Assembly (NCBI RefSeq): GCF_022458985.1
Contig: NC_061771.1
Location: forward strand, 16,484,001 to 16,548,000
DNA: 64,000 bases
From: Mugil cephalus
Taxonomy: Eukaryota; Chordata; Actinopteri; Mugiliformes; Mugilidae
Reading direction: 5' to 3'
The position numbers and the translations under genes are program-made. Shown here piece by piece: positions 38,901 to 54,700 of this stretch. How positions within the stretch are numbered: the stretch's first letter is position 1; each line of letters starts with the position of its first letter. The notes beneath the pieces are model-generated. The model had not been told where the DNA came from. It did not search any database and was given only the letters and a program-made list of their open reading frames with translations.

Positions 38901-39968
38901 AAGACATGCACGTTAATGGGGCTGAATTATATTTAATATGTCTCTGATGTTTAATGTCAATTTAAAACCCTATAGTCAGCACTGTATCGTAACATTTGTC
39001 TTTTAAATAGCATGTGCGTAACGGCATCTTTGGGTCACTGCTACCCTTAAAAAAAAAACATTCATGTACTTGTGTTCTACTACAGATCGGACCAGGTAGG
39101 TTTGGACAGAGAGGATATAAATCAATGTCCTCTGATCCCTGTGGATCTAAAGAGGCTTCCGAATTAGACGCCTCAGCCTCTGTTGTTCTTTACAGGTTGT
39201 GACATTTCACGGCGCGACGTGCATAGAAGACATTTTCTTCTCCGCCTTCACATCCTGACTTGAAATGTGAAAATGACATGAAGTGACATGCTTGTGAAGA
39301 CGGTAACGGCAAGTCGCTCGTAATCAGTGTTACACCAGACAGGGGGAGGGTAGATTCACACAGAAAGGAAGTGTTTTAGTATAAGCAAAAGCAAATTCTT
39401 TTGGAAGAAATGCTGTTACATGAAAATCATATTACGAACACTTAAATGGCGAGGGCATCCCCAGACGTGTCCTGGAGAGTTTAATTAATTTAAATTACAT
39501 GGGCAGACGGTTCATCTTCCATCTTCCGTAGAGATTGTGTTGACTTTCAAACATCTGACAATCAGGACTACACATGGAACCTATAATTTTTGCTTTGCTT
39601 GGCTTCCTTTAAATGTCCCAAGAGCCCAAGGTGACACCATCGGATGTCTATCGACTGTATAAAATTCAACAATATTAATTGCACTATAATTTAAAACGTG
39701 GACAACAGTAAATTCTCACGCTTGAGATGTTTGTGCGTTTGCTTGAAGGATTTTTTGTCTCCCGTACATTTTCCTTCAAGTGGCCAATCAATCGCTGCTG
39801 CCACTGTGTTTTCTGAAATTCAATCAGAAGCATTAGTTAGAAGGACTAATTTGGAGATTTTGTGATTTAGTTTTCTCCCTCAAGGATCTTTCTGTTGCTG
39901 AATAGATCCTAAACCAGAGTTTATTCTTTCAAAATGTTTTCATCGAGTGTGCATCGAGTTGGTAGGAC

Positions 39969-39980
39969 GGGGGGGGGGGG
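39969..39980. repeat. Poly-G run
   Basis: Twelve consecutive G residues. Confidence 0.9.
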
Positions 39981-42154
39981 CGCTTCATTCTTCTTATCAC
40001 AGAGAGTTTAATAATATTTCTTCCTCTCTTAATAAGGGCTGCAATTAGCAATTCTTTGCGTTATTGATAAATCTGACCTTTATTTGCTGGATTAATCGAT
40101 TGTTTAGCCATTAAAACATCAAAATGAACAACAACAGCGACTGTAATAATACAGTATGCAGTACTACACACAATCTTGCACATTAAATTAATATTTTAGT
40201 GTTCATTTCGTTTGGAAAATGAGTCAGACAAGTAAGTGATTGTAGTTGCCATAAAACAGTTACCACATAATCCGCTTGAAACTCACTGGACTGACATAGC
40301 GACCCAGCATACTCAAGAAGGCTCAAAGCTGTGTTAATTTAGTTTCCTTTTGCTTTTAAATATACCACAACCTGAACAACTAGGAATCTTCACACACATC
40401 TTCACAATTACAATAAGTCAGATGTGACATGAACGCAGCATTATCACTTGCGCCTCTTACTGGTTTTCTCTCTTCAAAATTGCAAAATGAGACACAATTC
40501 TGTACATTTTCTCAAACCACATATAACAATTGACAATTAACCACTTCGTATAATTTCTTCTATTCAATGCAGATTTTCTTTCTTTGATTCGGGCTTTAGC
40601 CGGTACAATGTGAAGTCCCCAAAAGTCTACACCATTTTAGCAGCTTTTTTAATGTACGCTACATCTCTTGATTTGGTTTCTCTTTGGGACTAGGAATCAC
40701 TACATACTGTATAATCTCCCTGGCTACTACTGCATTTAGATGCACAGCCTAATCGAGCTATGCTCAAAATTTGACTTTCTGAATGTGGTCCTTGTCCCAC
40801 TTTACATGCAACAGAGAACATCGAATAACTGATGGGAACATGTCCTCCTCCTCCACACTAGGTGGCGATAAGTGTCAAATACCAGTGCAGCAGTCGTGGA
40901 TTATGCGCACTTGTGTCATCCAATTAAATTCCGATCGAGAAAATAGATTTCCCATTGCATTATCTGGGTGTCTTTATCAGATAAGGAGAACTTAGTCGGA
41001 GTAACGCGTTTACATGCACTTAAGTTGTCCAGTTAAAGTCGGATTAAGGCAATATTTATTTTTTTATTTTTTTCACATGCATGCAAACATTGTTGATTGG
41101 TTTTAGTTGTGATTTATTCATTCAAATTTATTCAACTTCAAATGTTGTCTCTAAGAAAAACTGTTGGGAACGAACTTTTGCTTCTTAATACACTTCATTC
41201 CCAGTTCTGGGATCACCTCATTAAGCTTGACACTAATTTATCCAGCATGGTTTATCACTGACTTGTACCTCGACTCTCAGCTGCAGCCTGTCACTCCTCT
41301 ACATCTCCTGTGGACGGCCTTGATGTTACCTGCTGCTCTCTTTCCCCCTGACATGTGCACCTGGCTCTAACACGTCTCCTTGAATTATTGATTAGACTTT
41401 ATATTTGGCTTTCCTAAGCTTTAATTTCAATACTTTTTAAATCTGCTTTAAAACACCTGAAATGTTTTGTTTTTTTAAATCATCAGAACAGTGATTGTTT
41501 ACTTTGTTGAAAATGAAGAATGTGTAAAAGCATTTTTTGTTTTTGTGTTGTAATTTTAATAGAAAACTAAAGAACAGAGATTAGACAGCTCATTTACGTA
41601 TGCATACAGGCCCTTTTTTTTAACCACTCACTGGAAATAAATGTGCATCAAAAGAAAATACAGCTTATAAATATACGGCCTCAAAACTCCTCAACAACAT
41701 ATAGCAAATGCACCAAATGTAATGAGATGTTGGTTTAATAGATTTGCACAGATATGTCTGACAGTATGAGTAAGATGTCCACCTCACGATCAGAGCCTCC
41801 TACCGTGAAGGTCTGGTACTCGTTTCGCGTCACACGCCTGTCAATGCAACTAAGATACATGCATTTCACTATTATTGCCTTCGTTATTTAAAAACAGCTT
41901 TCTCTCTCTTCATAATATCTATTTCTAGAAAATAACTCTTGAATTGTTCATTTTTAGGTTTCTATTTCCTACCATTTTTTTTTTCTTCGATCACAGACAT
42001 CACAAATAATTTGACTCTTTATGCTACAACATTCCAGTATACTCACAGGGATCGTTGTCCCATAAATGTTTCACTTGGCATCGCATTCTTGACGAGGGGA
42101 GGACAAACATTTTGACCTCTAGGGGGAAAAAAAGGGGAGAACCTCTGTGCTGTG

Positions 42155-44317
<2,163 letters not shown>

Positions 44318-44631
44318 TCACAAGATGCACAGTGTCAGTCAGTTTTTGCAGTGTCCTGAAAGAGACAAATAGAAAAAGACTTAGCTTACTGGACATCAAT
44401 AAAATTTGCTTATCACAACATTTAACTCCTTAACCCTTTAAAGGGATTTTCATTGAAATACTTGGAAGTTCTACATGTTAACCCTAGAGTGTTATTTTAG
44501 AGCATGAGAAGACTTGGTTACTCAAAAAGTTTCATTTTCATGAAGAAAATTCAAGAATGATGAATTTACCATATATGGTTCCTTCCCCTTAGGTGGTAAA
44601 CACATGTAAATATGGATTTAGAGCATTAGAA

Positions 44632-44801
44632 CACGTTTTTCAGGCCAAGGACCCCAAACTGAAGGAGAAATTACGTAGAGACCCCCTACTTACTGTTCTA
44701 TATTAAACTCAGCCTACATATATATGTAAAAAATGTCTAATCAATCAAAGATTTTGCAACCCTCCTGCAGTACCTCCACGGACCCCCTGTTGAAGACCTA
44801 A
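44632..44801 (-). mobile_element. hAT-type MITE, short internally deleted copy
   Basis: Minus-oriented copy: 'ttttcaggccaaggacccca' at one end, 'ctaatcaatcaaagatttt' and CCCCTGTTGAAGACCTA at the other. About 170 bases, lacking most of the family interior. It lies just upstream of the gprin3 coding exon. Confidence 0.75.
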
Positions 44802-46765
44802 AAAAACATGGTTCTCAACCTCACTGAGGGACACGGGGACACAATTTAAAATGTGTGCTGAAGTTACCAAATATAGTTCCTTGCCCCATAAAGGGTTAAA
44901 TTGGTCAATGATCCAACATGATCGCACAGTTTCACTCGCTATCACTGAACCAAGCACATAACAATGAATGACCCGTACCTGCCTAAGTTCACTCTCATGC
45001 TTAAAAGTAATTCATGTGATTCCAAGCATAGCCATCATCCGAGTATATAATCATAATTGTGGTACGCTGGAGTCTATGCAAGAAAGGATCTTTGTACGAG
45101 CATGTGAAGAATAAATGAATGTTTGTTGTGTCTGATTTCTGAGATGCCGTTTAACATGTCTTTTGCTAAGAGTCTAAAGAAAGAAATTCATTTATTGTTT
45201 TATAAGCTAACAAATACGTGAGGAAATCCCTACAGAGGATGCAAAACGCTGTGCCAGACTAAACCAAAGCAAAGTTTACAAGCGTGTAAGTAATGTGGGA
45301 TAAATAAAGCGGCTGAAGGAGCTCTCGTATAACAGACACTTTGTATATAGACTGTGGATATCAAATTAACTGGGTTTCATCTGAATATATTTACACACGG
45401 TATTTGCCTGGAAGCACGCTGTCTATTCATACCTCCGCTGAAGCCACTGTGAATATGAAGAAAAACGAGAGTAACAGCACAGAAAGGGAACCAATAATGA
45501 GTCGACTGATGAAGACCCTGTGTTGTTGCTCACAGAGGGAACTGTAGTCCTGGTCTCAGCTTGGTATTGACTCAGTTTAATTGACTGTTCACCACTGTGT
45601 TATGTGACAAATGGTAACGTTATTGCTAGACTTCACTGGTCCTTTGGTTCACATTCAGCATCCACTTCAGTTCCCTTTAGCGAGTCATTCTGCAAAATGC
45701 ACAGTGAAAACGTCCATAAGCACTCATTTAAAGTCATGTAGCCCTTACAGTGAAGATACACAGATACCAAAGACACTAAAAAGGTTTGAAAGCCAACAAG
45801 AAATCCTCTTTTGTCCTGCAATCAGTCTGTTGTAAATCCTAAGCATTGACCTACAGCTTCACAGAGCTCTTTATCCGAGGCCTGATGAATGACTACATCT
45901 CAGCCTGCCTCCTAAAAAGCATCTGGCCGGTTGTCCAAGTAATGTGCCAGCACTCGGCAGACGTCTGAAATACGTGATCCTTTGGAGTCGGACAAATGAA
46001 CTGTGATCAAGGCTTTAATCATAGAAAGCAGCCTTCGCGAATAAGGAGGATTGAGATTGGTGACTGGCTGAGCTTCAGCACCAGCTGGGCTTTTTGCAAT
46101 ACAGACACATTATTGATCATCATAGACTCTATATATGCAGCTCATCTCAGCCTGTTTTTTTTTCTTTCCTTCTACTTCTCTAACAACATCCTTCACATTC
46201 AAAGAATCAACAGATTTCATATGGTACAGGTCATAATTACATCCGACTACACAAAATAAAGAGTAACTCTTCCTTTCACACTCACTAGGCAGTGGAAACA
46301 TATGATTAAATGGACATGGTCACCTGAAAGCATATTTCTGAGTGTGACTGGAAACACGGAATGGTAGGTTTGGGTCACTGACAGGTGTAGCCCGTATGAG
46401 CTCTACCACTGTGCATCTGCCTGTCTGTTGTCAAAGCGCAAATATTCATGTAAACAATCTCCTGGCCGTAATTCGACAATCAAATCCGTCCTCGTCTTTC
46501 TTCCCTGCAGCACTTTAGAAATAACAGAAAGAGTGAGCGGCAGGGCGCAAGCATAACATGAATCCATGCAAAACGGAAAACATTCAAGTGATGCACACGA
46601 GCCATTCGGGCCAATTAAGATCTATGTCATGTACTGTAGCTTCTTGTCGGAGAAGCCACGTATTTTTTTTTCTCTGTTACTGATTTGATTTGACCTTGCG
46701 GATGAACTGAACACCTATAGCACGATGGGAGGCGCAGTTTTAATTAGCAGATGAGGGTGGCTTAC
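44802..46765. other. gprin3 5' intron or upstream region, nothing recognised
   Basis: No coding exon or repeat family recognised. Small open frames here lack similarity to anything I know. Confidence 0.45.
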
Positions 46766-47110
46766 CTTGATTTTTTTTTTTTGTCCCGGGTGCCCGTTTG
46801 CGCGTCTGTGTCAGTGAGACGAGGCTAAACCCCCAGAAATGAATATGGAAAAATCAACCCTGTGTCGGTGACACCAAGCCACGCCTTCCACCAGAATATG
46901 GGTCTTAGAGGTATCGATCCTCCACAACCGAGCGCCCTGGCGGACTGACCGTGCGCAATGAGTCACGGCTGTCCGAGCGGCGGATGCTGCCTCCCTGTCA
47001 CCGTTGGCTCAAGCGTAGACAAAGCGCACCGTTCACAAAATGGACCGCTCATGGTGTGTGTGCTATCCCAGACTGAGCTGGTCCAGGCAGGGCAGGCAAC
47101 GTGGTGCAGC
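46766..47110 (-). promoter_or_regulatory. Candidate gprin3 non-coding first exon and promoter
   Basis: The stretch is noticeably richer in GC and CpG than its surroundings. On the minus strand it ends at a good splice donor, CAAG|GTAAGC, with the last exonic base at 46766. It contains an AP-1 word TGAGTCA at about 46959. It is the best local candidate for the 5' end of gprin3, upstream of the coding exon's acceptor. Inference from composition and splice motif. Confidence 0.4.
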
Positions 47111-48736
47111 GGACTTAACCAGATGAATGGATGAATGGGAGGGCACGAGAATGGAGGCAGTGTTGTAACTGCCGCAGGCGCTCATAGGAGGGTCACTTGC
47201 ACTTGAAATTCATTAGATCCCGGGGCCGTCTCATAAAAGCAGCCCGTGTCCTAATCTTTTAAGAGGACAGAGGGCTGTTGTTGTTCTGTGTGTGCACACG
47301 GATTTGTGGCCACCAATGCGGTTGTGTTGTGCTTCTTAGTTTGACGGAGGGGGATTCCTTGAGCAAAATCAGGTTATGTTCCTGGATAACATCATGTGCC
47401 TTTTATATTAAATGTAGATTTTCACACAGTCACCTGTGTGGTTTGGGAGGAGACCTGCTGAACAATGAATCATACTCAAGACATTTGAGAACTGAGATCA
47501 TGATTGGTGTCCGGTTTAATTTAAGAGATGTCTGGTTCCAAAAATAAATATTTTACATGGAGGATTAAAGATTTCAATGGACATCCACCACATTATAAAT
47601 CACAATAACTACCAAATGGGAAGTCCGATGAGAAATGGGTGTCATGTGGAAATATACAGGTTCAAGTGGAACTGTGATTGTAAATGAGATATGGCAGGCT
47701 AGTAAAATACATTTCCTTCTTTACTGCTGCTATCACCATATCATGACCTATAACAAAGGAAATTATTTCATTTAAAAGGGAAACAAATAATAAGAAAATA
47801 AGGTATATGTTGCTTTGCTGCTTTAAATATTGTCAACTGCTGGTTTCAGCTTCTGAAAAGTTATAATTTTAAGTTTTGCTGAGGAAGGCATTCATAAGAG
47901 GGCCACTTGTGCTTGGTTGGTTTTTAACAAATTTAATACATCACCTTTGTTGAGGATCCTGTTGGCAAGAATTGAAACTCATGGGTGTCTACCTTTATGT
48001 TGCCTGACTCCTGAAAATATGAGTAAGTAAGTTTCTCCAACCAAGTCACAGCTAAAACTGTAGCGTGCATCAGTGTCCATTTGTTGTTGTTTTTTATCAA
48101 TCCTACGGAGCCATTGAAAGAATTTTGTTTCATTTACGTCAGGGCTGTTATGACTAATTTAATGTCAGCATTATATTCCACTTCCCAGCTCATCATGGGC
48201 TAATCTTTGAGTGCTGGTTACTTTGGGGACTCAGTTGTCAAATATAGCATGTGTCACAGACAGGAGTTTCTCTTGGATTGAGGTAATTGTACGGGATAGA
48301 CCTCCTGCCTTCCAAAGCCCAGAGGGACTGATTAGGCGAGAAGGTAGACCGTGGCTTAATTACAGTATCTCAGAATAGGCTGCATACGTTGTTGATAAGA
48401 CAGATTACCACGTGAGGGTCAGGGTTTGAGTGCAACCACTCTGGAAAATGAATCGCAGTTTTTGGTTGTTTATGTGTTGCCTCTTTCCACCATTTTAAAT
48501 CTTGATTACACTTTATGACACAGATGAACAAAGGTGACATTATGTCCAGTATCACTAACATAACTCGTATGTTTAGAAAAGAAAAGAAAAATCAGACCTT
48601 GAAATATCAATTTGGTGCAGCACGAAGTTTAGTTATGATTCTGGCACCATCTTGTGGTTAATTTTGGAAATGCAAGTGCTTGGTCTGACTTGTTCTTCCA
48701 TCTGAACACAATCTGACCTGCAGAAAATTCCTCTCA

Positions 48737-48953
48737 TCTCATCTTCTGTAGCTGTTTGTGCCATTAGGAGGGTTGTGGTGGTGGCTGAAGCCTATCCCAG
48801 CTGTCATCCGGTAAGAAAAGTGATGTACAACCTGGACAGGTAACACAGAGACACAGAGAAACAGACAACAATTCACACTTACACACAGCTAATATAGAAT
48901 CACCAATGAATCCAACACAGATACAGGGAGAACATGCAAACTCCCTGCAGAAA
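48737..48953 (+). repeat. Teleost interspersed repeat ('agcctatcccagctgtcatc' family)
   Basis: The words 'ctgaagcctatcccagctgt', 'acaacctggacagg', 'acagacaacaattcacactt' and 'acagggagaacatgcaaact' occur in the order known from a very common fish interspersed repeat. Diverged, no coding content. Confidence 0.7.
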
Positions 48954-48966
48954 TTCCAAAATGCAT

Positions 48967-49178
48967 AAAAAAGGGCAACTGGACTTTCGTTTCTGTAAGA
49001 ACCAGAAACTGGTGCAACTATTTTCCATTAATGGAAGTTAAGGTTTCTGGTTCTTACAGAAGCAAATCAAGCGAGCTTGATTTCCTATTTAAACCTCAAA
49101 TTCCCACCCACCCCTTAGAATTGAAGAAGCTATTTGGATGATTGGCTCTCAGAACTCTAAAAGTCCAGTTGCCTTTTG
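48967..49178. repeat. Nested inverted repeat of about 210 bp
   Basis: The outer arms AAGGGCAACTGGACTT and AAAGTCCAGTTGCCTTTT pair with each other. An inner pair, TCTGTAAGAACCAGAAAC and GTTTCTGGTTCTTACAGA, is nested inside with perfect 18-base complementarity. A MITE-like or retroelement-tail origin is likely. Confidence 0.7.
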
Positions 49179-49639
49179 TTTTGTTTTTTTTTTAACACCT
49201 TTTGGATTACCATGACCTGAATGATTGAGAACCTTCACAAACATCCCCCTTTTAAAGCCTCATTTCCTGCAGAAAACTGTTTATCCTAATATACTGAGCA
49301 TTTCAGTTTGGCAAAACCGTCTAGGGATTTAGATCTACTAATCAGCTAGTGATTAAAATTCAGTGTCTGGAAAAAAATAGTGTAGCTGTGAAGCAGCATG
49401 TGCGGTGGAGAGGGTTGGTACGGGTTTGGACAGTAGATGGCGCTGTAGCAGCTTTCAAAACATTCTGCTATGTTTAAAGACATCACGGTAATAACATAAA
49501 CAATTTAAGTCCAACGGAAAGAGTCCAACATATGAACAAAATATCCACTCCTAAATAATATTAGAAATAACTTATTTGGGATGACTAAACATAAGTATGA
49601 ACGTTGGCCAGAAAAATGTTTGTACGTCCTCTCTGGCCG

Positions 49640-49749
49640 GTATGGTCTGGTTGTGTGTCTGATCTGAACCTGAACGCATCGGACCCGGGGCTGTTGTCAA
49701 GAGAAACGTCGCTAACCTGAACACACGGCTTCTAGCTAGAAAGAGGAGG
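49640..49749 (+). promoter_or_regulatory. elmod2: Candidate elmod2 non-coding first exon
   Basis: A GC-richer stretch ends at a strong donor, GAGGAG|GTAAGT, with the last exonic base at 49749, about 2 kb upstream of the coding start, whose exon begins with an acceptor (TGCTGTAG) only two bases before the ATG. A 5' UTR exon is therefore required, and this is the best placed candidate. Confidence 0.45.
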
Positions 49750-51769
49750 TAAGTTTTAAATACATCTTTAACTGGCGACACTTTTCCCCTCACAACAGTG
49801 TAGTAAGATTAACCTCAGCTGCTTTCTCGTCGTAAATCCTCTCAAACACGTCAATATCTGAGGCGTGAGGGTTATCATGATGTAGCTCGCTAACAGTTGG
49901 GCGAATACAATGACAACCTGTTGTGTGAACCGGGGTTAATTAAAACTCTCATTTGTGAGTTTTAAAACCTAATAGCTTGGTTGTTTCATTAAAACCTGGA
50001 GATAAAGAGCTAGCTGTTTGCTAACATGAATAAGCACTGCTCCTCAAAGCGCCTCCAAAGCCTCTGGATGTTTGTGTTGAAGGGAATAACCTCGTTTGTC
50101 TGAAGGTAGCATCAAGGCTAGCTACCACAATGCTATTGTTGTGACTGTCATAGGATATTTTCGGTATCGGCCCAACTCAAACTAACATTTTGTATTTAAT
50201 GGCGACTCAAGATCACTTGTTCTTCTCATGCACTGAACAATGAATAGCTTTGGCTGGCTGTAATCAAGGACAATGGTGGCCATTGTTGCCACTGTGTCAC
50301 AGACAAACTCATGAAGTCACGTTTACTGAGGCAATAAAACTAATAAAATATTTTATATGCAGAGGTACAGGTACTTTATTGATTTATTGCTGCTCTTCTG
50401 TATGTGCGTGTCACTAGAATCGCAAGAAAGTATGTATTTCCTTAAAATGTATTCTTTCAAATTGTAGTTTTCAGACTTTTCATTAAAAAAAAATATAAAA
50501 AACACACACACAGGACCAGAAAATGTAAAAGAACGAGGGGAAAACAGGTGAAGCAGAGAAAGGAAATGGATATTAGTATACAGTTACAGTTTTGAAAAGT
50601 AATGAGTTTCAGAGAGACATCTGGAGGCGGACAGTTCAGTCTATGGAAAAAAAAATGTCCACGTAGCAAAAGTGACTCCATTCACATTCATCCAGTGGCA
50701 GAGAGAGATCAGCGCACGGCTTTTTAAAAAGGCAGATGCATGTGGATGAAAGGCAAACAACATCAATTTTACAACACAAGAAGTGCAAATAATCAAAACA
50801 CAACTGAGGAGAGAGACATGTTGCAGATACTAGCACACAAACGCCATGAAAACGGCAACGAGAAATGTTTCCTGGGGACCCTAAATGTCAAAAAGCATTT
50901 TATACAATGATTAGTCCTATTAATCTGCACATTAGTTGTGTTTTTTGACAAATTATTTGAACTGGAATTATGTGACCGGGATGTTAAAAATAAAACAGCA
51001 ACTTTTAAACCAGACTTCAACATCTTTTAAACACCACTTATGAGGAGCAAATACTCCGTAAGTGGAAACATTTGCACCACCTGAAGTGCGTGTCCGTATT
51101 TGCTAATGAATGCTTGTAAATGCAGCACACGTGTTGTTTTAATTTACTTGTGTTTTATCTATTTACATGTGTTTTCTAAAGTTGCAGTGAGCTGAGGTCT
51201 CTCTGCAACCAAATACAGTATTTATGTTCATATATAATCTCCACATTGAATGCAGCTATTATGTCACTTAATGTTGTGTTTGACTGATACAATACACAAA
51301 ATTCACTCCGTTACAACTAGTCTTTCATAAGGTCTACTTCTGTCACGATCAGATTTATTTAAACCTTCGTTCATACAGAATATAAAAAGAATATATAAAC
51401 AGTCAGTCTGTGACTGGATGTGCAGGATGTGTACAAATGTTCCCAGTGTTAAGTATTAATAAAGAATGTACAGGCTGTAGTCTAAAGGCTAAAGTTCATT
51501 CATGTACTGTACCTAAATGTAAACCACATGAAAAGCATTCACTGGCTCTGATTACATATTAATTTGTACTGCTCTGTAGTTTCATTATAACTTCATAAGA
51601 CCATGTTGTATATGTGAAGGGTATTGTGAAAATTTGGTACAAGACCAGGAGGTCATTTATTACTTTCAGATATTCATTGTAGACAAACGGGCTGATCAGA
51701 CAAGTGTTAAAAATCGTTTAATCGTTTAATTTCTGGACATGATTAGTGTGTTTTCTCTGTGCTGTAGAA

Positions 51770-54700
51770 ATGTTGGGGAGCATCTGGCAGTACATCTACA
51801 CGTCCTTCCTGAGGTACTGGCTGAAGTGGCTCATCAGACAGGGAACAGGGAAATGTGAGCTGCAGAGAATATGCTCCGGATACAAGCCAGGGGCAGCGAG
51901 GACAACAAAAGCAGGTGGATCTTATCATCCCAATCTTGTTTTGGTTCTTACTTTGTTTCCGCTCCCTTGTATTAATCCGTGCCTTGCGTTCTCTTGTAGA
52001 GTACTCTCTTCGACAATCAAAGAACAAGGTAAGAACAATGTTCCCACTGTTAAGCTAGTTTTGTTTAAGATTAACACAGGGTTCATATGCAGTAGTTGTA
52101 GATTCATATTCTGGTATTTTAGATTAAACTTTAAACTTATTTTTATGGTTGTTGAAAGATAATCATAAGATTTCTTTAGCACAAACCTGGATATCAGGAT
52201 ATTGATGAGTCATGATCTAGCAAGAACTTTCCAGAATTGAAAATTAAATATGTTTTTTTAAATTGGATACAAGTTTGTCCATCAGCATGTTTCTGTAAGA
52301 GGTCAGAACAGTCCTACAAATGAACCAACACACAGACTGGCACCGTCTAACACAAAGAGCAGCTAGAAACTCAGCAGGGACTGAATACGGGTTAACAGGT
52401 GACCTAGTCAAGATGCAAAGACACCGATTCTTAAAAGGCAAACAACAAATCACTTCAGCAAATTAAATGAGTCCCGATTGTCTGATGTTTTTTGGTCAAT
52501 TTAAGGTTTTTGGGGCCGTGTGGGGGCTTTGAAAACTAAGAACGTTTACCCGATTCAGGTCACATTGGGAGAAGAAACCAAATTGCTTTCCAGAGATTCC
52601 CGACTCACTGAAGTGTAAAAACAAAACATTGATTGCTGAACTATTGAGCTCTTCACTTTTATCATGTGTGAAGTTCAGTATCATCATATCCTCTGACCTT
52701 AATCAGTCCTTATCTTTCAGCACTCTTGCCAAACATAGATGCATTGACTGTATAGGTCATTTATGATTGTAACTAAGTAAGCACTTTCCACCGTCAAGAG
52801 TCATTCAGTGAAGAAACAAGTGCTGGCTCGGCTTATTCTTTTTCTAAGGTTGATTTTGAAAATCTTTTTTTATTGCTGTGGTTGTAGATCATTTAGCAGC
52901 CATTGTGCCACTTTCTGACAGCGTTCTGTATGAATATTGTTCTACATAATATGTGTATTTCCTTTTGTAGGTTTTAAGAGGAGCTTTGGAAAGCAGCAAG
53001 GATAATTTAGAGCAATGTGTGGATCAAATAATGAGAGAGAAAAGCATCAAACCCCAAAAAGATCCCCAGTAAGGATGATTTTGTTAGTTTAAATTAACCG
53101 TAGCTCTTTAAATTGCAGAGTAACGTGATTTAATCATGAATTACCGGATTTATCTCGTTGTTTTTTTAGGTTCAAGGAGAATCTTCACGTCTGTCTGCTG
53201 CAGATAACAGGATACAGCAGCTTGTATGTATGTGTAGAGGATTTGAGAAAGGAAGTCTTCTGCTCAGACAACCCTGATCATGAGGTCATGCTTTTGAAGG
53301 TATGGATTCCTCCTCCTGGAGTTAGTCCATCCATACGTTAGTCAATCAGTTGTGTGTTTTAGATGCATGGTGAAAGCAAATAATGATATGTTCAAAGTAC
53401 ACACAGTGTGCACAGTGTATTTCAAACTAAATTGGAACATAACATTTTAACGCTGCTAAAAGATTGGATCATTGTTAAATACCACAATGAGTGGTCGCCT
53501 TCATCATTTTTGCCACGTTCAATTAGTTTTTCCTGTTATGCAAAAATAAATATTTACGCAGTTCGGTGGCAGTCAAAATGTTTGACCCCAGAATCATTTG
53601 TACTCTCAGTTGTGGGACCTGTTGATGCCAGCAGTGAAACTGGAGTCCAGGATAACCAAACAGTGGGGGGACATTGGATTCCAGGGAGACGACCCCAAGA
53701 CTGACTTCAGAGGAATGGGGCTGCTCGGACTAATCAACCTCGTGTGAGTAATCAGAGTAATCAGGTGATGAAGAACTGGAGAGAACATCGGTACAAGAGA
53801 AGCATCTGTTGGTCTCTCTGTCAAAATATGGTTAAAAAGGAAACTGATGGAAAACTGTCACCACTCACAAATACTTGAAATGGTTAATTTCATCCATATT
53901 AAAGAACAATGATGCTCAGAAGAAAATACACCTGCATAGTACCTGTAAAGATGTGGTTCCTGCACACACATATCACACCAATCAGCCACAACAATAAGAC
54001 CACTGACAGTAGAAGTAAATAACATCGACCGTACAATGTTCTGCTGGAAAACCTGGCATTAGTGTGGATGCTACTTAGACATGTAACTCCCACCAGACCA
54101 GACACCCCCACCCCATAACAATGACACTCCTTGATGGCAGCAGTCATCCCCAAAGGGATGCAGCCTGACACAGACACACAAAAAAACAGTAAACGAACAA
54201 CTCAAAAAACATGAAAACAGCACAAAGCCTCTAAGTTCAATCCCAAACTGATCAAGTGTCTGTGGGATGAACCACAGAGGCCCCTCCCCTCAACCCATAG
54301 CACCCAAAGCCCCCATAATACTAGAAAGGTCATAATGTTATGCCTGATCGATGTATGCAGCTCCTCCCGTGATCAAATTTTGGGTTCTTGGACATATCTT
54401 TTTGCATCAGTCTGCTCTTGGTCTAAATTATCTGCATTTTCAGACTTTGTAGGATGTATCTCTACACATTAATCCAGACACATACACCAAGACTTCACAG
54501 ATCAATAATTTATCTTTTTGGAGTCGTGTGCATATGTTAACTGTTTGCCTTATATGACTGCTTATATGACTTGAGCTTATATTATAACACTGATTTCTGT
54601 TTTCTAAGTAAACACAGTGCAAGACGACAGTTCTAACCTGGGACTATAAGCTGCTGTATTAGAACAACACCCACACATTAGCATTATATATATATGTGTG

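Larger units (their letters stand above)
32847..42154. other. Gene-free interval between the ovochymase-like gene and gprin3
   Basis: About 9.3 kb with no coding exon I can support. It holds one hAT copy (33237-33843), GTTT, CTGT and CCCT tandem tracts, and a 12-G run. From about 34.8 to 41.9 kb I recognised no transposon remnant. The 3' UTR of gprin3 should occupy the right-hand end. Confidence 0.55.

Noticed and set aside
46071-46095. Possible REST/RE1 site (TTCAGCACC half) upstream of gprin3
   Set aside because: Only the left half matches; the right half GGACAGCGCC is absent.
50457-51023. Cys/Phe-rich minus-strand frames between the elmod2 5' exon and coding exon
   Set aside because: Composition is that of AT-rich intron; no start context, splice support or similarity.
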